A DNA stretch of 64,000 nucleotides, from positions 42,741 through 106,740 of the forward strand of contig NZ_JWLD01000068.1 of NCBI RefSeq assembly GCF_000813725.1, in the 5' to 3' direction. Source of the stretch: Leisingera sp. ANG-Vp. GTDB taxonomy: Bacteria; Pseudomonadota; Alphaproteobacteria; Rhodobacterales; Rhodobacteraceae. Below are positions 35,378-44,499 of the stretch, one piece after another. The translations under genes and the position numbers were made by a program. Within the stretch, counting starts at the first letter, position 1, and each line of letters begins with the position of its first letter. The notes under the pieces were generated by a model, which was not told the DNA's origin, did not search any database, and saw nothing but the letters and a program-made list of their open reading frames with translations.

Positions 35378-35448
35378 CGGTGCCAGATATGCCCGCCCCC
35401 CGCCGCCGCTGCAAGAGGCTTCGCCGCGGCAGATTGCGCAAACGCAAA

Positions 35449-35477
35449 CACCGCGCAGAGCTGGCTCTGCGCGGTGT
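35449..35477. terminator. Perfect hairpin between the copper locus and rpmB
   Basis: CACCGCGCAGAG-ctggc-CTCTGCGCGGTG-like inverted repeat with a 12-bp stem. It lacks a good T-run, so termination downstream of rpmB is possible but not certain. Confidence 0.5.
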
Positions 35478-35529
35478 CCGCTAATCAATCCTGTGAAAGG
35501 ATCATCCCAGGGCTATCAGGCCCTGAAGA

Positions 35530-35820
35530 TCAAGCCTGAGCGGCTTGTGCCTTGGCGATCTCTTTCTTCACTTTCAGCGCGGCGGCCGACAGCTCTTCGT
35601 CCTTGGCTTTGGCCAGGAACGCGTCCAGGCCGCCACGGTGGTCGACGGAACGCAGAGCGGCTGCGGAGATGCGCAGCTTGATGCCGCGGCCCAGAACTTC
35701 GGACTGCAGAGTCACGTCGTTCAGGTTGGGCAGAAAGCGGCGCTTGGTTTTGTTGTTGGCGTGGCTGACATTGTTGCCAGTCATCGGGCCTTTTCCGGTC
35801 AGTTCGCAACGGCGCGACAT
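35530..35820 (-). CDS. rpmB: 50S ribosomal protein L28
   Basis: 96 aa. [20 protein letters not shown] and [11 protein letters not shown] are the L28 signature; the C terminus is extended and Ala/Lys-rich, as in alphaproteobacteria. ATG preceded by GAAGGATGATG. Monocistronic in this context. Confidence 0.97.
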   Translation of the reverse strand: MSRRCELTGKGPMTGNNVSHANNKTKRRFLPNLNDVTLQSEVLGRGIKLRISAAALRSVDHRGGLDAFLAKAKDEELSAAALKVKKEIAKAQAAQA

Positions 35821-35950
35821 ATCATCATCCTTCGTTTCTGGTGGCCTGGGCAGATCCGGGCCAAATCACAAGGGGCGCCGCCATTGGCTGCGCCCGAAAA
35901 CTGGTCCGCTGCTCATACGCTCAACCGGCAACAGCGTCAAGTGATTCAAC

Positions 35951-36772
35951 TCAGCTTTCTTGCGGCGCTTCATGCGCCTTTTTCTGTGCCGCCGCAAGCC
36001 TCTCCAGACCGGCATCCGCCGCCGCCCCCAGCTGCGGTTTGCCGCGCTGCCGGGCGACCCGGGCAAGCTTTTGCCAATAGGTCTGCGACTGGCGCCGCCG
36101 GGACCGGTGCATTTGCAGAACCCGCGCCGCGGTCAGCGGCCCGTCCCGCAGCATTGACTGCAGGTCCCAGAAACTGCCGCCCTCTCGGATCACCTGGCTG
36201 GCCGGATGGCCGCCGCAGGACAAGCGGCACAGCTGCAGGTCCGAGAACACGGCCTGGATGAACAAAGCATGGCTCAGGTCCATCTTGCGGAACGGGTCGA
36301 ACAGCACCACGCCCTGCACGCCGTGGCGGCCGTAGCGGATCAGGTCGCCCAGCGCTTCGTCGAACCCCTCCGCTTCCTTGCGGCGCCGGTCATGCGGCAC
36401 CACGCCCTGTGCGATGGTGTACTGGGGCGAGACCGCAATCAGCCGTTTCAGATGCAAAGCCGCCGAAAACCGCAGCGCGCCGTAGCCGCCCATGGAAAAC
36501 CCCATGGCAGAAACGTCCTCATAGCCTTTGGTCAGATCCTTCAGGCTGCGCGACAGCGCCCTGGTCTCGCTGTTGATGTACCAGTCGTTGTGGCGGGGCT
36601 GAATATGCAGATGCGCATAGCCGTGCCGGGTCATGTTTTTCACCGGGCCGCGGTCTTCGAACTCCCCTGCGACGGCAACCCGCTGGCGGAAAGTCACGAA
36701 CAGGCGGTCCGCGCCCGGATTGAACAGCGAGGCGCGCAGCTTTTCGCCGTCGAAGACCCGGGTTTGCTGCAT
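35951..36772 (-). CDS. Alpha/beta-hydrolase-like protein
   Basis: 273 aa. Nucleophile-elbow motif GFSMGGYGA (Ser93 at 91-99) in an alpha/beta-hydrolase fold, with a C-terminal basic extension (MHRSRRRQSQTYWQKLARVA). Substrate unknown. It follows meaB by six bases on the same strand, so the two are probably co-transcribed. Confidence 0.75.
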   Translation of the reverse strand: MQQTRVFDGEKLRASLFNPGADRLFVTFRQRVAVAGEFEDRGPVKNMTRHGYAHLHIQPRHNDWYINSETRALSRSLKDLTKGYEDVSAMGFSMGGYGALRFSAALHLKRLIAVSPQYTIAQGVVPHDRRRKEAEGFDEALGDLIRYGRHGVQGVVLFDPFRKMDLSHALFIQAVFSDLQLCRLSCGGHPASQVIREGGSFWDLQSMLRDGPLTAARVLQMHRSRRRQSQTYWQKLARVARQRGKPQLGAAADAGLERLAAAQKKAHEAPQES

Positions 36773-36778
36773 GCCGCT

Positions 36779-37756
36779 TCAGCCTTTCAAATGATCCTGC
36801 AGCATCTGCTCCGCCGCCGCAGCCGGAGTAAGAGCACCCGCAGCCACCTGGCCGGACAGTTCCGCCATTGCGGCCTGGGCGCCTGCCGTGTGCAGCCGGG
36901 CCAGCAGCGCCTGCCGCACCTCCTGGTCGAACCAGTAACAGGACTGATCGGCGCGGCGGCGCTCCCAGTGTCCGTTTTCCTTGCGCCAGGCGGTCAGCGC
37001 CTGCATTTCCTCCCAGGCCTGCTCCAGCCCGTGCTCTTCGACGGCTGAGACCATCAGCGCCTTGGGGAAATCCTCCGGGTCCTGCGGCCGTTTGCGCAGC
37101 AGGCGCAAAGCGCCGGCGTAATCGGCGCAGGTGCGGGTGGCGACGGGTTTCAGGGCGCCGTCCGCCTTGTTCACCAGGATGAGGTCAGCCATCTCCATGA
37201 TGCCGCGCTTCACCCCCTGCAGCTCATCCCCGCCCGCAGGCGCCAGCAGCAGCAGGAACAGGTCCGACATCTCGGCCACCACGGTTTCCGACTGGCCGAC
37301 ACCGACGGTTTCGATCAGCACCACGTCAAAGCCGGCCGCTTCGCACAGGGCAACCGCCTCGCGCGAGCGGCGGGCGACGCCGCCCAGATGGCTTTGGCTT
37401 GGCGAGGGGCGGATAAAGGCGTTCTTCTCGCGGCTAAGGCGCTCCATCCGGGTCTTGTCGCCCAGGATCGAGCCGCCGGAGCGGGCTGAACTCGGGTCCA
37501 CCGCCAGCACTGCCACCCGCAGGCCGAGGCTGGTCAGCAGCATGCCGAAGCTTTCGATGAAGGTGGATTTGCCCACACCTGGCGTGCCCGACAGGCCAAT
37601 GCGCAGCGACTGGCGCTTGTGTTTGGCCAGCTTTGACAGCAGCTCGCCCGCCTTGGCGCGGTGATCCTCACGGCCGCTTTCCACCAGGGTGATGGCACGG
37701 GCCAGGGCCCTGCGGTCTCCGGTCAAGATCTTTTCGCTCAGCTGTTCGGTATCCAT
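36779..37756 (-). CDS. meaB: MeaB/ArgK-type GTPase, methylmalonyl-CoA mutase chaperone
   Basis: 325 aa. P-loop GTPGVGKST (57-65), VDPSSARSGGSILGDKTRM, ETVGVGQSE and NKADG are characteristic. MeaB protects the B12-dependent methylmalonyl-CoA mutase and gates loading of intact adenosylcobalamin. The mutase gene is not in the window. The start at 37756 (MDTEQL) is the first Met in frame with family similarity. Confidence 0.94.
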   Translation of the reverse strand: MDTEQLSEKILTGDRRALARAITLVESGREDHRAKAGELLSKLAKHKRQSLRIGLSGTPGVGKSTFIESFGMLLTSLGLRVAVLAVDPSSARSGGSILGDKTRMERLSREKNAFIRPSPSQSHLGGVARRSREAVALCEAAGFDVVLIETVGVGQSETVVAEMSDLFLLLLAPAGGDELQGVKRGIMEMADLILVNKADGALKPVATRTCADYAGALRLLRKRPQDPEDFPKALMVSAVEEHGLEQAWEEMQALTAWRKENGHWERRRADQSCYWFDQEVRQALLARLHTAGAQAAMAELSGQVAAGALTPAAAAEQMLQDHLKG

Positions 37757-38150
37757 GCGCGTCTTCCTGTCGTGATGGGCGGACCTTGGCGCAAGCCTGC
37801 CGGAAATGTCCAGAGCCAGCTGCGCGGTCCGCCTTGCGCCGCGCACTCTACAGGAGGCGGGGCTCTGGAAAAGGCGGCAAAAGCGCCACGGGGCCGATGG
37901 TTTGCGCAATGCCCCAGGCTATTGCAGCGTATAGGCAGCCTCGGAAGCCTGCCATGTCCATCACAACTTTGCCCGGCTGAAGGCCGGGCTGCGCCGACCC
38001 GCCCCGTCAAACCAAAGGTTTGCCTCCGGCAAAACGGGGCGGCGCAATAGCGCCACCCCGCGGGTCTCTACAGCCCTGAGCGCTGCTTGACGGGTTTCCA
38101 CGCGATAGCGCCGCTAGACCTTGCCGCCGCCTTTAGCGATAAGGCGGGTC
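37757..38150. other. Intergenic stretch between divergent meaB and hrpB
   Basis: About 394 bp holding the second copy of the family A repeat (37969-38043). The remaining parts hold presumed promoters for both genes; no gene recognised. Confidence 0.6.
37969..38043 (+). repeat. REP-like element, family A, copy 2
   Basis: TTGCCCGGCTGAAGGCCGGGC, then GCCCCGTCAAACCAAAGGTTTGC and CTCCGGCAAAACGGGGCGG. Same order and nearly the same bases as 14881-14952, with compensating changes inside the loops (TAAAG/TGAAG, CCGCAGG/CCAAAGG). Confidence 0.75.
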
Positions 38151-40598
38151 ATGACCAGATTGCCGATCGAAGACACCCTCCCCGAATTGCTGGATGCGCT
38201 GCGCACCCGCAGCCGTGCCGTGCTGCAGGCGCCGCCGGGCGCAGGCAAGACCACGCGGGTGCCCTTGGCGATGCTGGAGGCCGGTCTGACCCAGGGCCGC
38301 ATCGTGATGCTGGAGCCCCGCCGCCTTGCCGCCCGCGCCGCTGCAGAACGGATGGCGGAAACCCTGGGCGAGAAGGCCGGGCAGACCGTCGGCTACCGGG
38401 TGCGCGGCGATGCCAAAATCTCCAAGGGCACGCGGATCGAGGTGGTGACTGAAGGCATTCTGACCCGGATGCTGCAATCGGATCCGGACCTGCCCGGCGT
38501 CGGCGCAGTGATCTTCGACGAATTCCACGAACGCTCGCTGAACGCCGATCTTGGCCTGGCGCTGTGCCTGGAAGTCGCCGGCGCCCTGCGCGACGACCTG
38601 ATCCTGTTGGCGATGTCCGCAACCCTGGATGCCGGGCCGGTAGCGGCGCTGATGGAGGCGCCGATGGTCACCTCCGAAGGCCGCAGCTATCCGGTCGAAA
38701 CACGCTGGCTAGAAAAACCCCTGCCCGCCCAGGCCCGGCGGCTGGATGTGCTGGCGGACCTGGTGGTGCAGGCCGAGCGCGACACCAAAGGAACCGGCGG
38801 CGGCATCCTGGTGTTTCTCCCGGGCGAGGGCGAAATCCGCCGCACCGCCGGCGCGCTGGAGAAACGCCTACCCGGCCACTGCCATATCCGGCCGCTGTTC
38901 GGCGCCCTGCCCTTTGCCGAGCAACGCGCCGCCATCCAGCCCGAACCGCAGGGCCGCAAGGTAGTGCTGGCGACCTCAATCGCCGAGACCTCGCTGACCA
39001 TTCAGGACATCCGGGTGGTGGTCGATATGGGCCAGGCCCGGCGGGCGCGGTTTGATCCCGGCTCCGGCATGTCGCGGCTGGTCACCGAAAAAGTCACCCG
39101 CGCCGAGGCCACCCAGCGCCAGGGCCGTGCGGGCCGGGTCTCCGAGGGCATCTGCTACCGGCTCTGGACCAAGGGCGAGGAAGGCGCGCTGATGGCCTTC
39201 CCGCCGGCCGAGATCGAAAGCGCCGACCTGACCAGCCTGGCGCTGGAACTGGCGCTGTGGGGAGCTGCGCCGGAAGATCTGTCTTTCCTGACCCAACCGC
39301 CTGCGGGCGCCATGGCTGAAGCGCAGGCACTGCTCACCATGCTGGGCGGGCTTGATGCACAGGGGCGGATCACCGGGCACGGCAAGGCGCTGTCCGCCCT
39401 GCCCTTGCACCCGCGGCTTGGCCATATGCTGCTGACGGCCGGCCCGTCTGCGGCGCCTCTGGCTGCGCTCTTGGGAGAGCGTGATCCGCTGCGCGGCGCG
39501 CCTGCGGATCTGTCCTTGCGGCTGCAGGCCCTGAAGGACCCTAAAGGGTTTGAACACTCCCGCACCTATCAGCTGAACCGCCCGGTGGTGGAGCGGATCA
39601 AAAGCGAAGCCCGGCGGCTGGAGAAACAGGCGGGCCGCAGCGACGCGGGCCTGCCGGCTGCCGCGATAGCAGCGCTTGCCTACCCCGACCGCATCGGCCA
39701 GCGCCGCAAGGGCGATACGCCACGGTTTGTGCTGTCGGGCGGCAAGGGGGCGGTGCTGGAAGGCGGCGACACGCTGGCAGGCGCGCCCTTCATCGTGGCG
39801 CTGGACACTGATGGCAATCCGCGCGAGGCAAAGATCCGCATGGCCGCGCAGATCTCCCAAGGCGAGATCCGAGACCTGTTTGCAGAGCAGATCGCCTGGA
39901 ATGACCTTTGCGAATGGTCCAAGCGCGACCGCCGGGTGGTGGCGCGCCAGCAGGAACGCCTGGGCTCCATTGTGCTGGATGACCGGATCTGGAAGGACGT
40001 ACCGGGAGAGGCTGTGGCAGAGGCCATGCTGGACGGTGTTCGCGACCTGGGCCTGCGCCTGAGCGGCGCTGCGGCCCGGCTGGCTTCGCGGGTGGAACTG
40101 GTACGGGCGGAAGGCCATGAGCTGCCGGATTTCTCCATTCCGGGACTGACGGAGCAGCTGGAAGATTGGCTGCTGCCGATGCTGGACGGCGTGAAATCAG
40201 CCGAAGACTGGAAACGCTTTGACCTGCTGCCCGCACTCAAGGCCGCACTCAGCTGGGAGCAGACACAGCTATTGGACCGCGAGGCACCGGGCAGCTTTGT
40301 CACCCCTTTGGGACGCAGGATCCCGATCGACTATGCGCTGGAGGTGCCGGAGATCTCGGTCCGCCTGCAGGAGCTGTTTGGCGTCAGCCGCCACCCGTCG
40401 GTGGGCGGCGTGCCCCTGAAGATCACTCTGCTGTCGCCGGCCCAGCGCCCGATTCAGATCACCCGCGACCTGCCCGGATTCTGGGCCGGCTCCTATGCCG
40501 ACGTGCGCAAGGACATGCGCGCGCAATACCCCAAGCACCCCTGGCCCGAAGATCCCTCCGAAGCCGACCCGACACTCAGGGCAAAACGGCGCAAGTGA
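38151..40598 (+). CDS. hrpB: ATP-dependent helicase HrpB
   Basis: 815 aa DEAH-box helicase. Motif I PPGAGKTT (28-35), motif II DEFH (123-126), motif III SATLD, motif VI QRQGRAGR, then the HrpB C-terminal domain ending YPKHPWPEDP. Full length. RNA/DNA helicase of uncertain role. The ATG at 38151 follows AAGGCGGGTC. Confidence 0.94.
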   Translation: MTRLPIEDTLPELLDALRTRSRAVLQAPPGAGKTTRVPLAMLEAGLTQGRIVMLEPRRLAARAAAERMAETLGEKAGQTVGYRVRGDAKISKGTRIEVVTEGILTRMLQSDPDLPGVGAVIFDEFHERSLNADLGLALCLEVAGALRDDLILLAMSATLDAGPVAALMEAPMVTSEGRSYPVETRWLEKPLPAQARRLDVLADLVVQAERDTKGTGGGILVFLPGEGEIRRTAGALEKRLPGHCHIRPLFGALPFAEQRAAIQPEPQGRKVVLATSIAETSLTIQDIRVVVDMGQARRARFDPGSGMSRLVTEKVTRAEATQRQGRAGRVSEGICYRLWTKGEEGALMAFPPAEIESADLTSLALELALWGAAPEDLSFLTQPPAGAMAEAQALLTMLGGLDAQGRITGHGKALSALPLHPRLGHMLLTAGPSAAPLAALLGERDPLRGAPADLSLRLQALKDPKGFEHSRTYQLNRPVVERIKSEARRLEKQAGRSDAGLPAAAIAALAYPDRIGQRRKGDTPRFVLSGGKGAVLEGGDTLAGAPFIVALDTDGNPREAKIRMAAQISQGEIRDLFAEQIAWNDLCEWSKRDRRVVARQQERLGSIVLDDRIWKDVPGEAVAEAMLDGVRDLGLRLSGAAARLASRVELVRAEGHELPDFSIPGLTEQLEDWLLPMLDGVKSAEDWKRFDLLPALKAALSWEQTQLLDREAPGSFVTPLGRRIPIDYALEVPEISVRLQELFGVSRHPSVGGVPLKITLLSPAQRPIQITRDLPGFWAGSYADVRKDMRAQYPKHPWPEDPSEADPTLRAKRRK

Positions 40599-40605
40599 AT
40601 GCCCG

Positions 40606-40688
40606 CAGCGGGCCGCAGGCCCGCTGCCCGGCCCAACGCCGGGCGGTGCATCTATGATGCACCGATCCGGCGGCGGGAGCCCGCCGCA
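40606..40688 (-). repeat. REP-like element, variable-palindrome family, copy 2
   Basis: Hairpin CAGCGGGCC-gca-GGCCCGCTG; GCCCAAC (40631-40637, reverse of GTTGGGC); central palindrome GGTGCATC-tat-GATGCACC (40645-40663); GGCGGCGGGAGC (40669-40680). Same order, reversed, as at 3808-3890, with a different central palindrome. Just after the hrpB stop. Confidence 0.6.
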
Positions 40689-40886
40689 ACCCAGGGTTAA
40701 CGCGATATTCAAACCAGGCCCTTATTCTTGGACCAAAACATGTATCCGAAAAACGTCAACAGGCCAAAAACTCAACCAGGGCGTGCTTTCCCCGCAGCCT
40801 CGCTTGAAAATCCGGGCAAAAACACCTAGGTTCCCACAAATCCAAACACAATACGGATAAACGCCAACACATAAGGCTGAGCAGTC

Positions 40887-41345
40887 ATGACCCGCACCCT
40901 GACCCGCGCCTGGGAGGAAATCCTCAGGCCAATGCTGAAGAGACCGAACCGTTTGCAAGTTGCCGCCCTGTGCTACCGCACCGGCGCCAGCGGCAAGGAG
41001 GTCTTGATGGTCACCAGCCGGGGCACGGGCCGCTGGATCATCCCCAAGGGCTGGCCGATCGAAGGCAAGGACGGCCCGGACACCGCTCTGCAGGAAGCCT
41101 GGGAAGAAGCCGGTGTCAAAAAGGCAAGTATCTCGAAAAGGCCGATCGGCGAGTACAACTACGTTAAGCGCCACGACAATGGCGCTGATGAGCCGGTGAC
41201 CACACTCATTTTCGCCGCCGAGGTGGAGCAGCTTTTGGACGACTATCCGGAGGCGACTGAACGCACGCGGCAGTGGATGGACCCGGAGCAGGCTGCAACC
41301 CTGGTGCATGAACCGCAGCTGCAGGACGTTCTTCGCCAATTGTAA
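40887..41345 (+). CDS. Nudix hydrolase family protein
   Basis: 152 aa. The Nudix box region reads GWPIEGKDGPDTALQEAWEEAGV (about 55-77): the EAWEEAGV end is intact but the first Glu and the Arg of the consensus GX5EX7REUXEEXGU are Lys and Gln. It resembles diadenosine/diphosphoinositol-type Nudix proteins. The substrate, and perhaps the activity, may differ. Confidence 0.85.
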   Translation: MTRTLTRAWEEILRPMLKRPNRLQVAALCYRTGASGKEVLMVTSRGTGRWIIPKGWPIEGKDGPDTALQEAWEEAGVKKASISKRPIGEYNYVKRHDNGADEPVTTLIFAAEVEQLLDDYPEATERTRQWMDPEQAATLVHEPQLQDVLRQL

Positions 41346-41353
41346 AAGTTATG

Positions 41354-41369
41354 TGACATTTTTATGTCA
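41354..41369. promoter_or_regulatory. Inverted repeat upstream of the phosphate transporter
   Basis: TGACAT-tttt-ATGTCA, a perfect inverted repeat 67 bp before the transporter start. It resembles half-sites seen in Pho boxes (TGTCA) but the spacing differs from the direct-repeat Pho box, so the regulator is undetermined. Confidence 0.4.
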
Positions 41370-41435
41370 AACGCTTGAACCGCATCCGGAGCGGCGTTAG
41401 GCGCGTGCGCAGACCTCGGAATCAGGAATGCGACG

Positions 41436-42917
41436 ATGAGCGATGCACCGCAGCGCACCCAATGGAACACGCTGGACAAGGATCTGAACCGGATCTCCCA
41501 GCTTGAACTGGCCACCGCCTATGTCTCCCGCCCGCTGGTGGCGCCCGGCATCGCGCTGGCCTTCATCGTGCTGGCGGGCCTCGCCGCGGGCGTCTTCTTC
41601 GGCGGCTCGGCGATGAGCATGGTGGTGATCGCCGCCGCAGCCTTTGGCGCCTATATGGCAATCAACATCGGCGCCAATGACGTTGCCAACAACATGGGGC
41701 CGGCGGTGGGTGCCAATGCGCTGACCATGGGCGGCGCCATCGTGATTGCCGCCATCTGCGAAAGCGCAGGTGCGCTGCTGGCAGGCGGCGACGTGGTCTC
41801 GACCATTTCCAAGGGCATTATCGACCCGGCCGCAGTTTCCAGCAGCAGCATCTTCATCTGGGCGATGATGGCGGCGCTGATCTCCTCGGCGCTGTGGGTG
41901 AACCTGGCGACCTGGGTCGGCGCGCCGGTCTCCACCACCCATTCGGTGGTCGGCGGCGTGCTGGGCGCCGGTGTGGCTGCTGCAGGCACCGCCGCGGTGA
42001 ACTGGCCCACCATGGGCAAAATCGCCGCCAGCTGGGTGATCTCGCCAGTGCTGGGCGGGGTGATCGCCGCATTGTTCCTGGCCTTCATCAAGGCCAAAAT
42101 TATCTATCAGGACGACAAGATTGCTGCCGCACGCCGCTGGGTGCCGGTTCTGGTGGGCATCATGGCGGGGGCTTTTGGCGCCTACCTCGCCCTGAAAGGC
42201 CTGAAGAAAATCATCAAGATCGACCTGCAGACCGCGCTCTTGATCGGTGCAGCCGCCGGTGCGCTGGCCTATGTCATCACCGCACCGCTGATCAAGCGCC
42301 AGTCCGAGGGCATGGAGAACCGCAACAAGTCGTTGAAAGCGCTGTTCGGCCTGCCGCTGGTGATCTCTGCGGGCCTCTTGTCCTTTGCCCATGGCGCCAA
42401 TGACGTGGCCAACGCAGTTGGCCCGCTGGCCGCCATCGTGCATGCCACCGAATTCGGCGACTTCGCCTCCAAGGTGGCCATTCCAACCTGGGTGATGGTG
42501 ATCGGCGCCTTCGGCATCTCTTTCGGCCTGTTCCTGTTCGGCCCCAAGCTGATCCGCATGGTCGGCAGCCAGATCACCAAGCTGAACCCGATGCGCGCCT
42601 ACTGCGTGTCGCTGTCCGCGGCCATCACCGTCATCGTGGCCAGCTGGCTGGGCCTGCCGGTCTCCTCCACCCATATCGCGGTGGGCGCGGTGTTCGGTGT
42701 CGGCTTCTTCCGCGAGTGGCACATGGAGCGCCGCCTGAAGAAAACCGCCGCGGGCCGCCCCGAGGCCAAGCGCATTGCCCCTGAAGAGCGCCGCCGCCGC
42801 AAACTGGTGCGCCGCAGCCATTTCATGACCATCGTGGCCGCCTGGGTGATCACCGTGCCCGCCGCGGCGCTGCTGTCAGCCGTGATCTACCTGCTGCTCA
42901 GCACCTTCGTCAGCTGA
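41436..42917 (+). CDS. pit: Inorganic phosphate transporter, PiT family
   Basis: 493 aa. Duplicated PiT signature: GANDVANNMGPAVGA in the first half and GANDVANAVGPLAA in the second, with about 10-12 membrane helices and a cytoplasmic central segment (KRQSEGMENRNKSLK). Imports phosphate as a metal-phosphate complex driven by protons. Start MSDAPQRTQW. Followed by a strong terminator. Confidence 0.92.
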   Translation: MSDAPQRTQWNTLDKDLNRISQLELATAYVSRPLVAPGIALAFIVLAGLAAGVFFGGSAMSMVVIAAAAFGAYMAINIGANDVANNMGPAVGANALTMGGAIVIAAICESAGALLAGGDVVSTISKGIIDPAAVSSSSIFIWAMMAALISSALWVNLATWVGAPVSTTHSVVGGVLGAGVAAAGTAAVNWPTMGKIAASWVISPVLGGVIAALFLAFIKAKIIYQDDKIAAARRWVPVLVGIMAGAFGAYLALKGLKKIIKIDLQTALLIGAAAGALAYVITAPLIKRQSEGMENRNKSLKALFGLPLVISAGLLSFAHGANDVANAVGPLAAIVHATEFGDFASKVAIPTWVMVIGAFGISFGLFLFGPKLIRMVGSQITKLNPMRAYCVSLSAAITVIVASWLGLPVSSTHIAVGAVFGVGFFREWHMERRLKKTAAGRPEAKRIAPEERRRRKLVRRSHFMTIVAAWVITVPAAALLSAVIYLLLSTFVS

Positions 42918-42937
42918 GCCGCTTTGCAGAAACGTAG

Positions 42938-42972
42938 AAACCCCCGCACCGTCAGGCTGCGGGGGTTTTTCT
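42938..42972 (+). terminator. Terminator of the phosphate transporter gene
   Basis: AAACCCCCGCA/TGCGGGGGTTT stem with 9-nt loop, followed by TTTTT. Confidence 0.92.
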
Positions 42973-42991
42973 TTGCCCGGCGCTCACAGCT

Positions 42992-43714
42992 CTAGAACCG
43001 CTCCACCCAGGGCCGCAGCACCAGCTCATCGCTCCAGGCGGAGCGGTGCTGGTTGATCAGATGCATGTATTCCTGCGCAATCGCATCCGGGTCCAGCATG
43101 CTGTCGGGGTTGTCCGCTGCCTCCACCCGCTCCGGGCGGGACGCATTGCGGATGCCGCCATCGATGTTGACCCAGGCCACATGGATGCCCTTGGGATGCA
43201 GCTCGCGCGCCATTGCCTGCGCCAGCCCGCGCTGCGCAAACTTGCCCATGGCAAAGGGCGCCGATTGGGCAAACCCCTTGACGCCCGCCGAAGCACCGGT
43301 GAACAGGATGGTGCCCTGCCGCCCGTCTGCAGCGGGCTGCTGCGCCAGCATCCGCTTTGCCGCCGCCTGCCCCAGCAGGAACGCGCCATGGGCAGTGACC
43401 TCCACCGCCTTGCGGACCGCCTCCGGGTCCAGCTCAGCCAGCGGCCCGCGCACCCGGGCCGAGGGGTTGTAGCAGGCCACCCGCAAATCCCCCGGCAAAC
43501 TCTCGGCAAGCCGGCTGATGCCCTCCGCATCTGTGCCGTCCAGCTGATGCAGCTCCGCGCCCGTTTCGGCGGCCAGCGCTTCCAGCTTGGCCGTGCCCCG
43601 CGCCGTGAGATGCAGCGCATAGCCTGCCCCCGCCAGCGCCCGGGCAAATGAGGCCGAAAGCCCCGCTCCTGCACCCACAATCAGTGCAACCGGTTTTTCT
43701 GATGTCTGTGCCAT
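42992..43714 (-). CDS. Short-chain dehydrogenase/reductase-like protein lacking the catalytic tyrosine
   Basis: 240 aa Rossmann-fold SDR. Cofactor glycine motif GAGAGLS (14-20), Ser142 in TGASAG. At the active-site position the usual Tyr-x3-Lys reads Phe154-A-M-G-Lys158, so the general acid is absent. The CYNPSA segment replaces the usual NNAG. The fold is clear; catalysis is doubtful or altered. Confidence 0.85.
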   Translation of the reverse strand: MAQTSEKPVALIVGAGAGLSASFARALAGAGYALHLTARGTAKLEALAAETGAELHQLDGTDAEGISRLAESLPGDLRVACYNPSARVRGPLAELDPEAVRKAVEVTAHGAFLLGQAAAKRMLAQQPAADGRQGTILFTGASAGVKGFAQSAPFAMGKFAQRGLAQAMARELHPKGIHVAWVNIDGGIRNASRPERVEAADNPDSMLDPDAIAQEYMHLINQHRSAWSDELVLRPWVERF

Positions 43715-43810
43715 GCCAAGGCCTCCGCTGTTCCGACTTCAGAAAGCTGGCGGCAAAGGCACCCCGGTTCAAGGGGCAGCAGGGACAGTCCCCTGCGTCA
43801 CAGGCAGGGT

Positions 43811-44386
43811 TCAGGCCGTCGCAGCTGCCTGCAGCTCAGCAAGCACTTCGGAGGCGGGCAGGACCGTGCCGAACCCCGCATGCAGCGCCGAGAGCGTCAC
43901 CTCCAGCACCTGCCCGGCATCCAGCATCCCGCCTTTGCGGGCCGGGATGTCGAAGGCGATCAGCGCATCCTCAACCACCTGTATCGCAAATCCCAGATTG
44001 GCCGCCGAGCGCGCGGTTGAGTTGACGCAGAAAGCCGCAACCCCGCCCGCAATCACCAGTTTCCCGATGCCGGCCTCACGCAGATGCGCTTCCAGCCCGG
44101 TGCCGGTAAAGCCGGAGGAGCCGGTCTTCCAGAACACGGGCTCTCCTTCTGCCGGAAGCGCACAGTCCATCGGCTGGCCGCTGGGCAGATCGCGGCGGAA
44201 CTTGCTCTCAGGCCGCGGATCGTCATGCATGACATGCACAACCGGAAGGCCTGAGGCGCGGAAACCGGCGGCCAGTTCCGCGACTCTCTCCTCGGCCTGG
44301 GGATTGGCCCGCTGACGGCCGGAGGCGGTCACATTGGCCATCTCCTGCTGCATGTCGACAATCAGCAAAGCTGTGCTCTGATCCAT
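43811..44386 (-). CDS. Isochorismatase-like cysteine hydrolase
   Basis: 191 aa. Catalytic triad positions Asp11 (LIVDMQ), Lys87 (FWKTGSSGF) and Cys120 (GGVAAFCVNSTARSA). The family includes nicotinamidases, N-carbamoyl hydrolases and isochorismatases; the substrate is not determinable. Upstream frame extension (to 44851) lacks similarity and crosses the repeat at 44500. Confidence 0.9.
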   Translation of the reverse strand: MDQSTALLIVDMQQEMANVTASGRQRANPQAEERVAELAAGFRASGLPVVHVMHDDPRPESKFRRDLPSGQPMDCALPAEGEPVFWKTGSSGFTGTGLEAHLREAGIGKLVIAGGVAAFCVNSTARSAANLGFAIQVVEDALIAFDIPARKGGMLDAGQVLEVTLSALHAGFGTVLPASEVLAELQAAATA

Positions 44387-44499
44387 GGAAATGCCCTCGC
44401 GTTTGAATGCTGCTGCAAGAATTGCGAAGCCGCGCGGCAGAGGCCAGTGCAAATTCCGCGACCGCCGGGCCGCAAGGCGGTTCCGCTGCGTCAAAGGCA

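Noticed and set aside
41352-41369. Classical Pho box before the phosphate transporter
   Set aside because: The TGTCA-like half-sites are inverted or 13 bases apart instead of the 11-base direct repeat, so only a generic inverted repeat is claimed.
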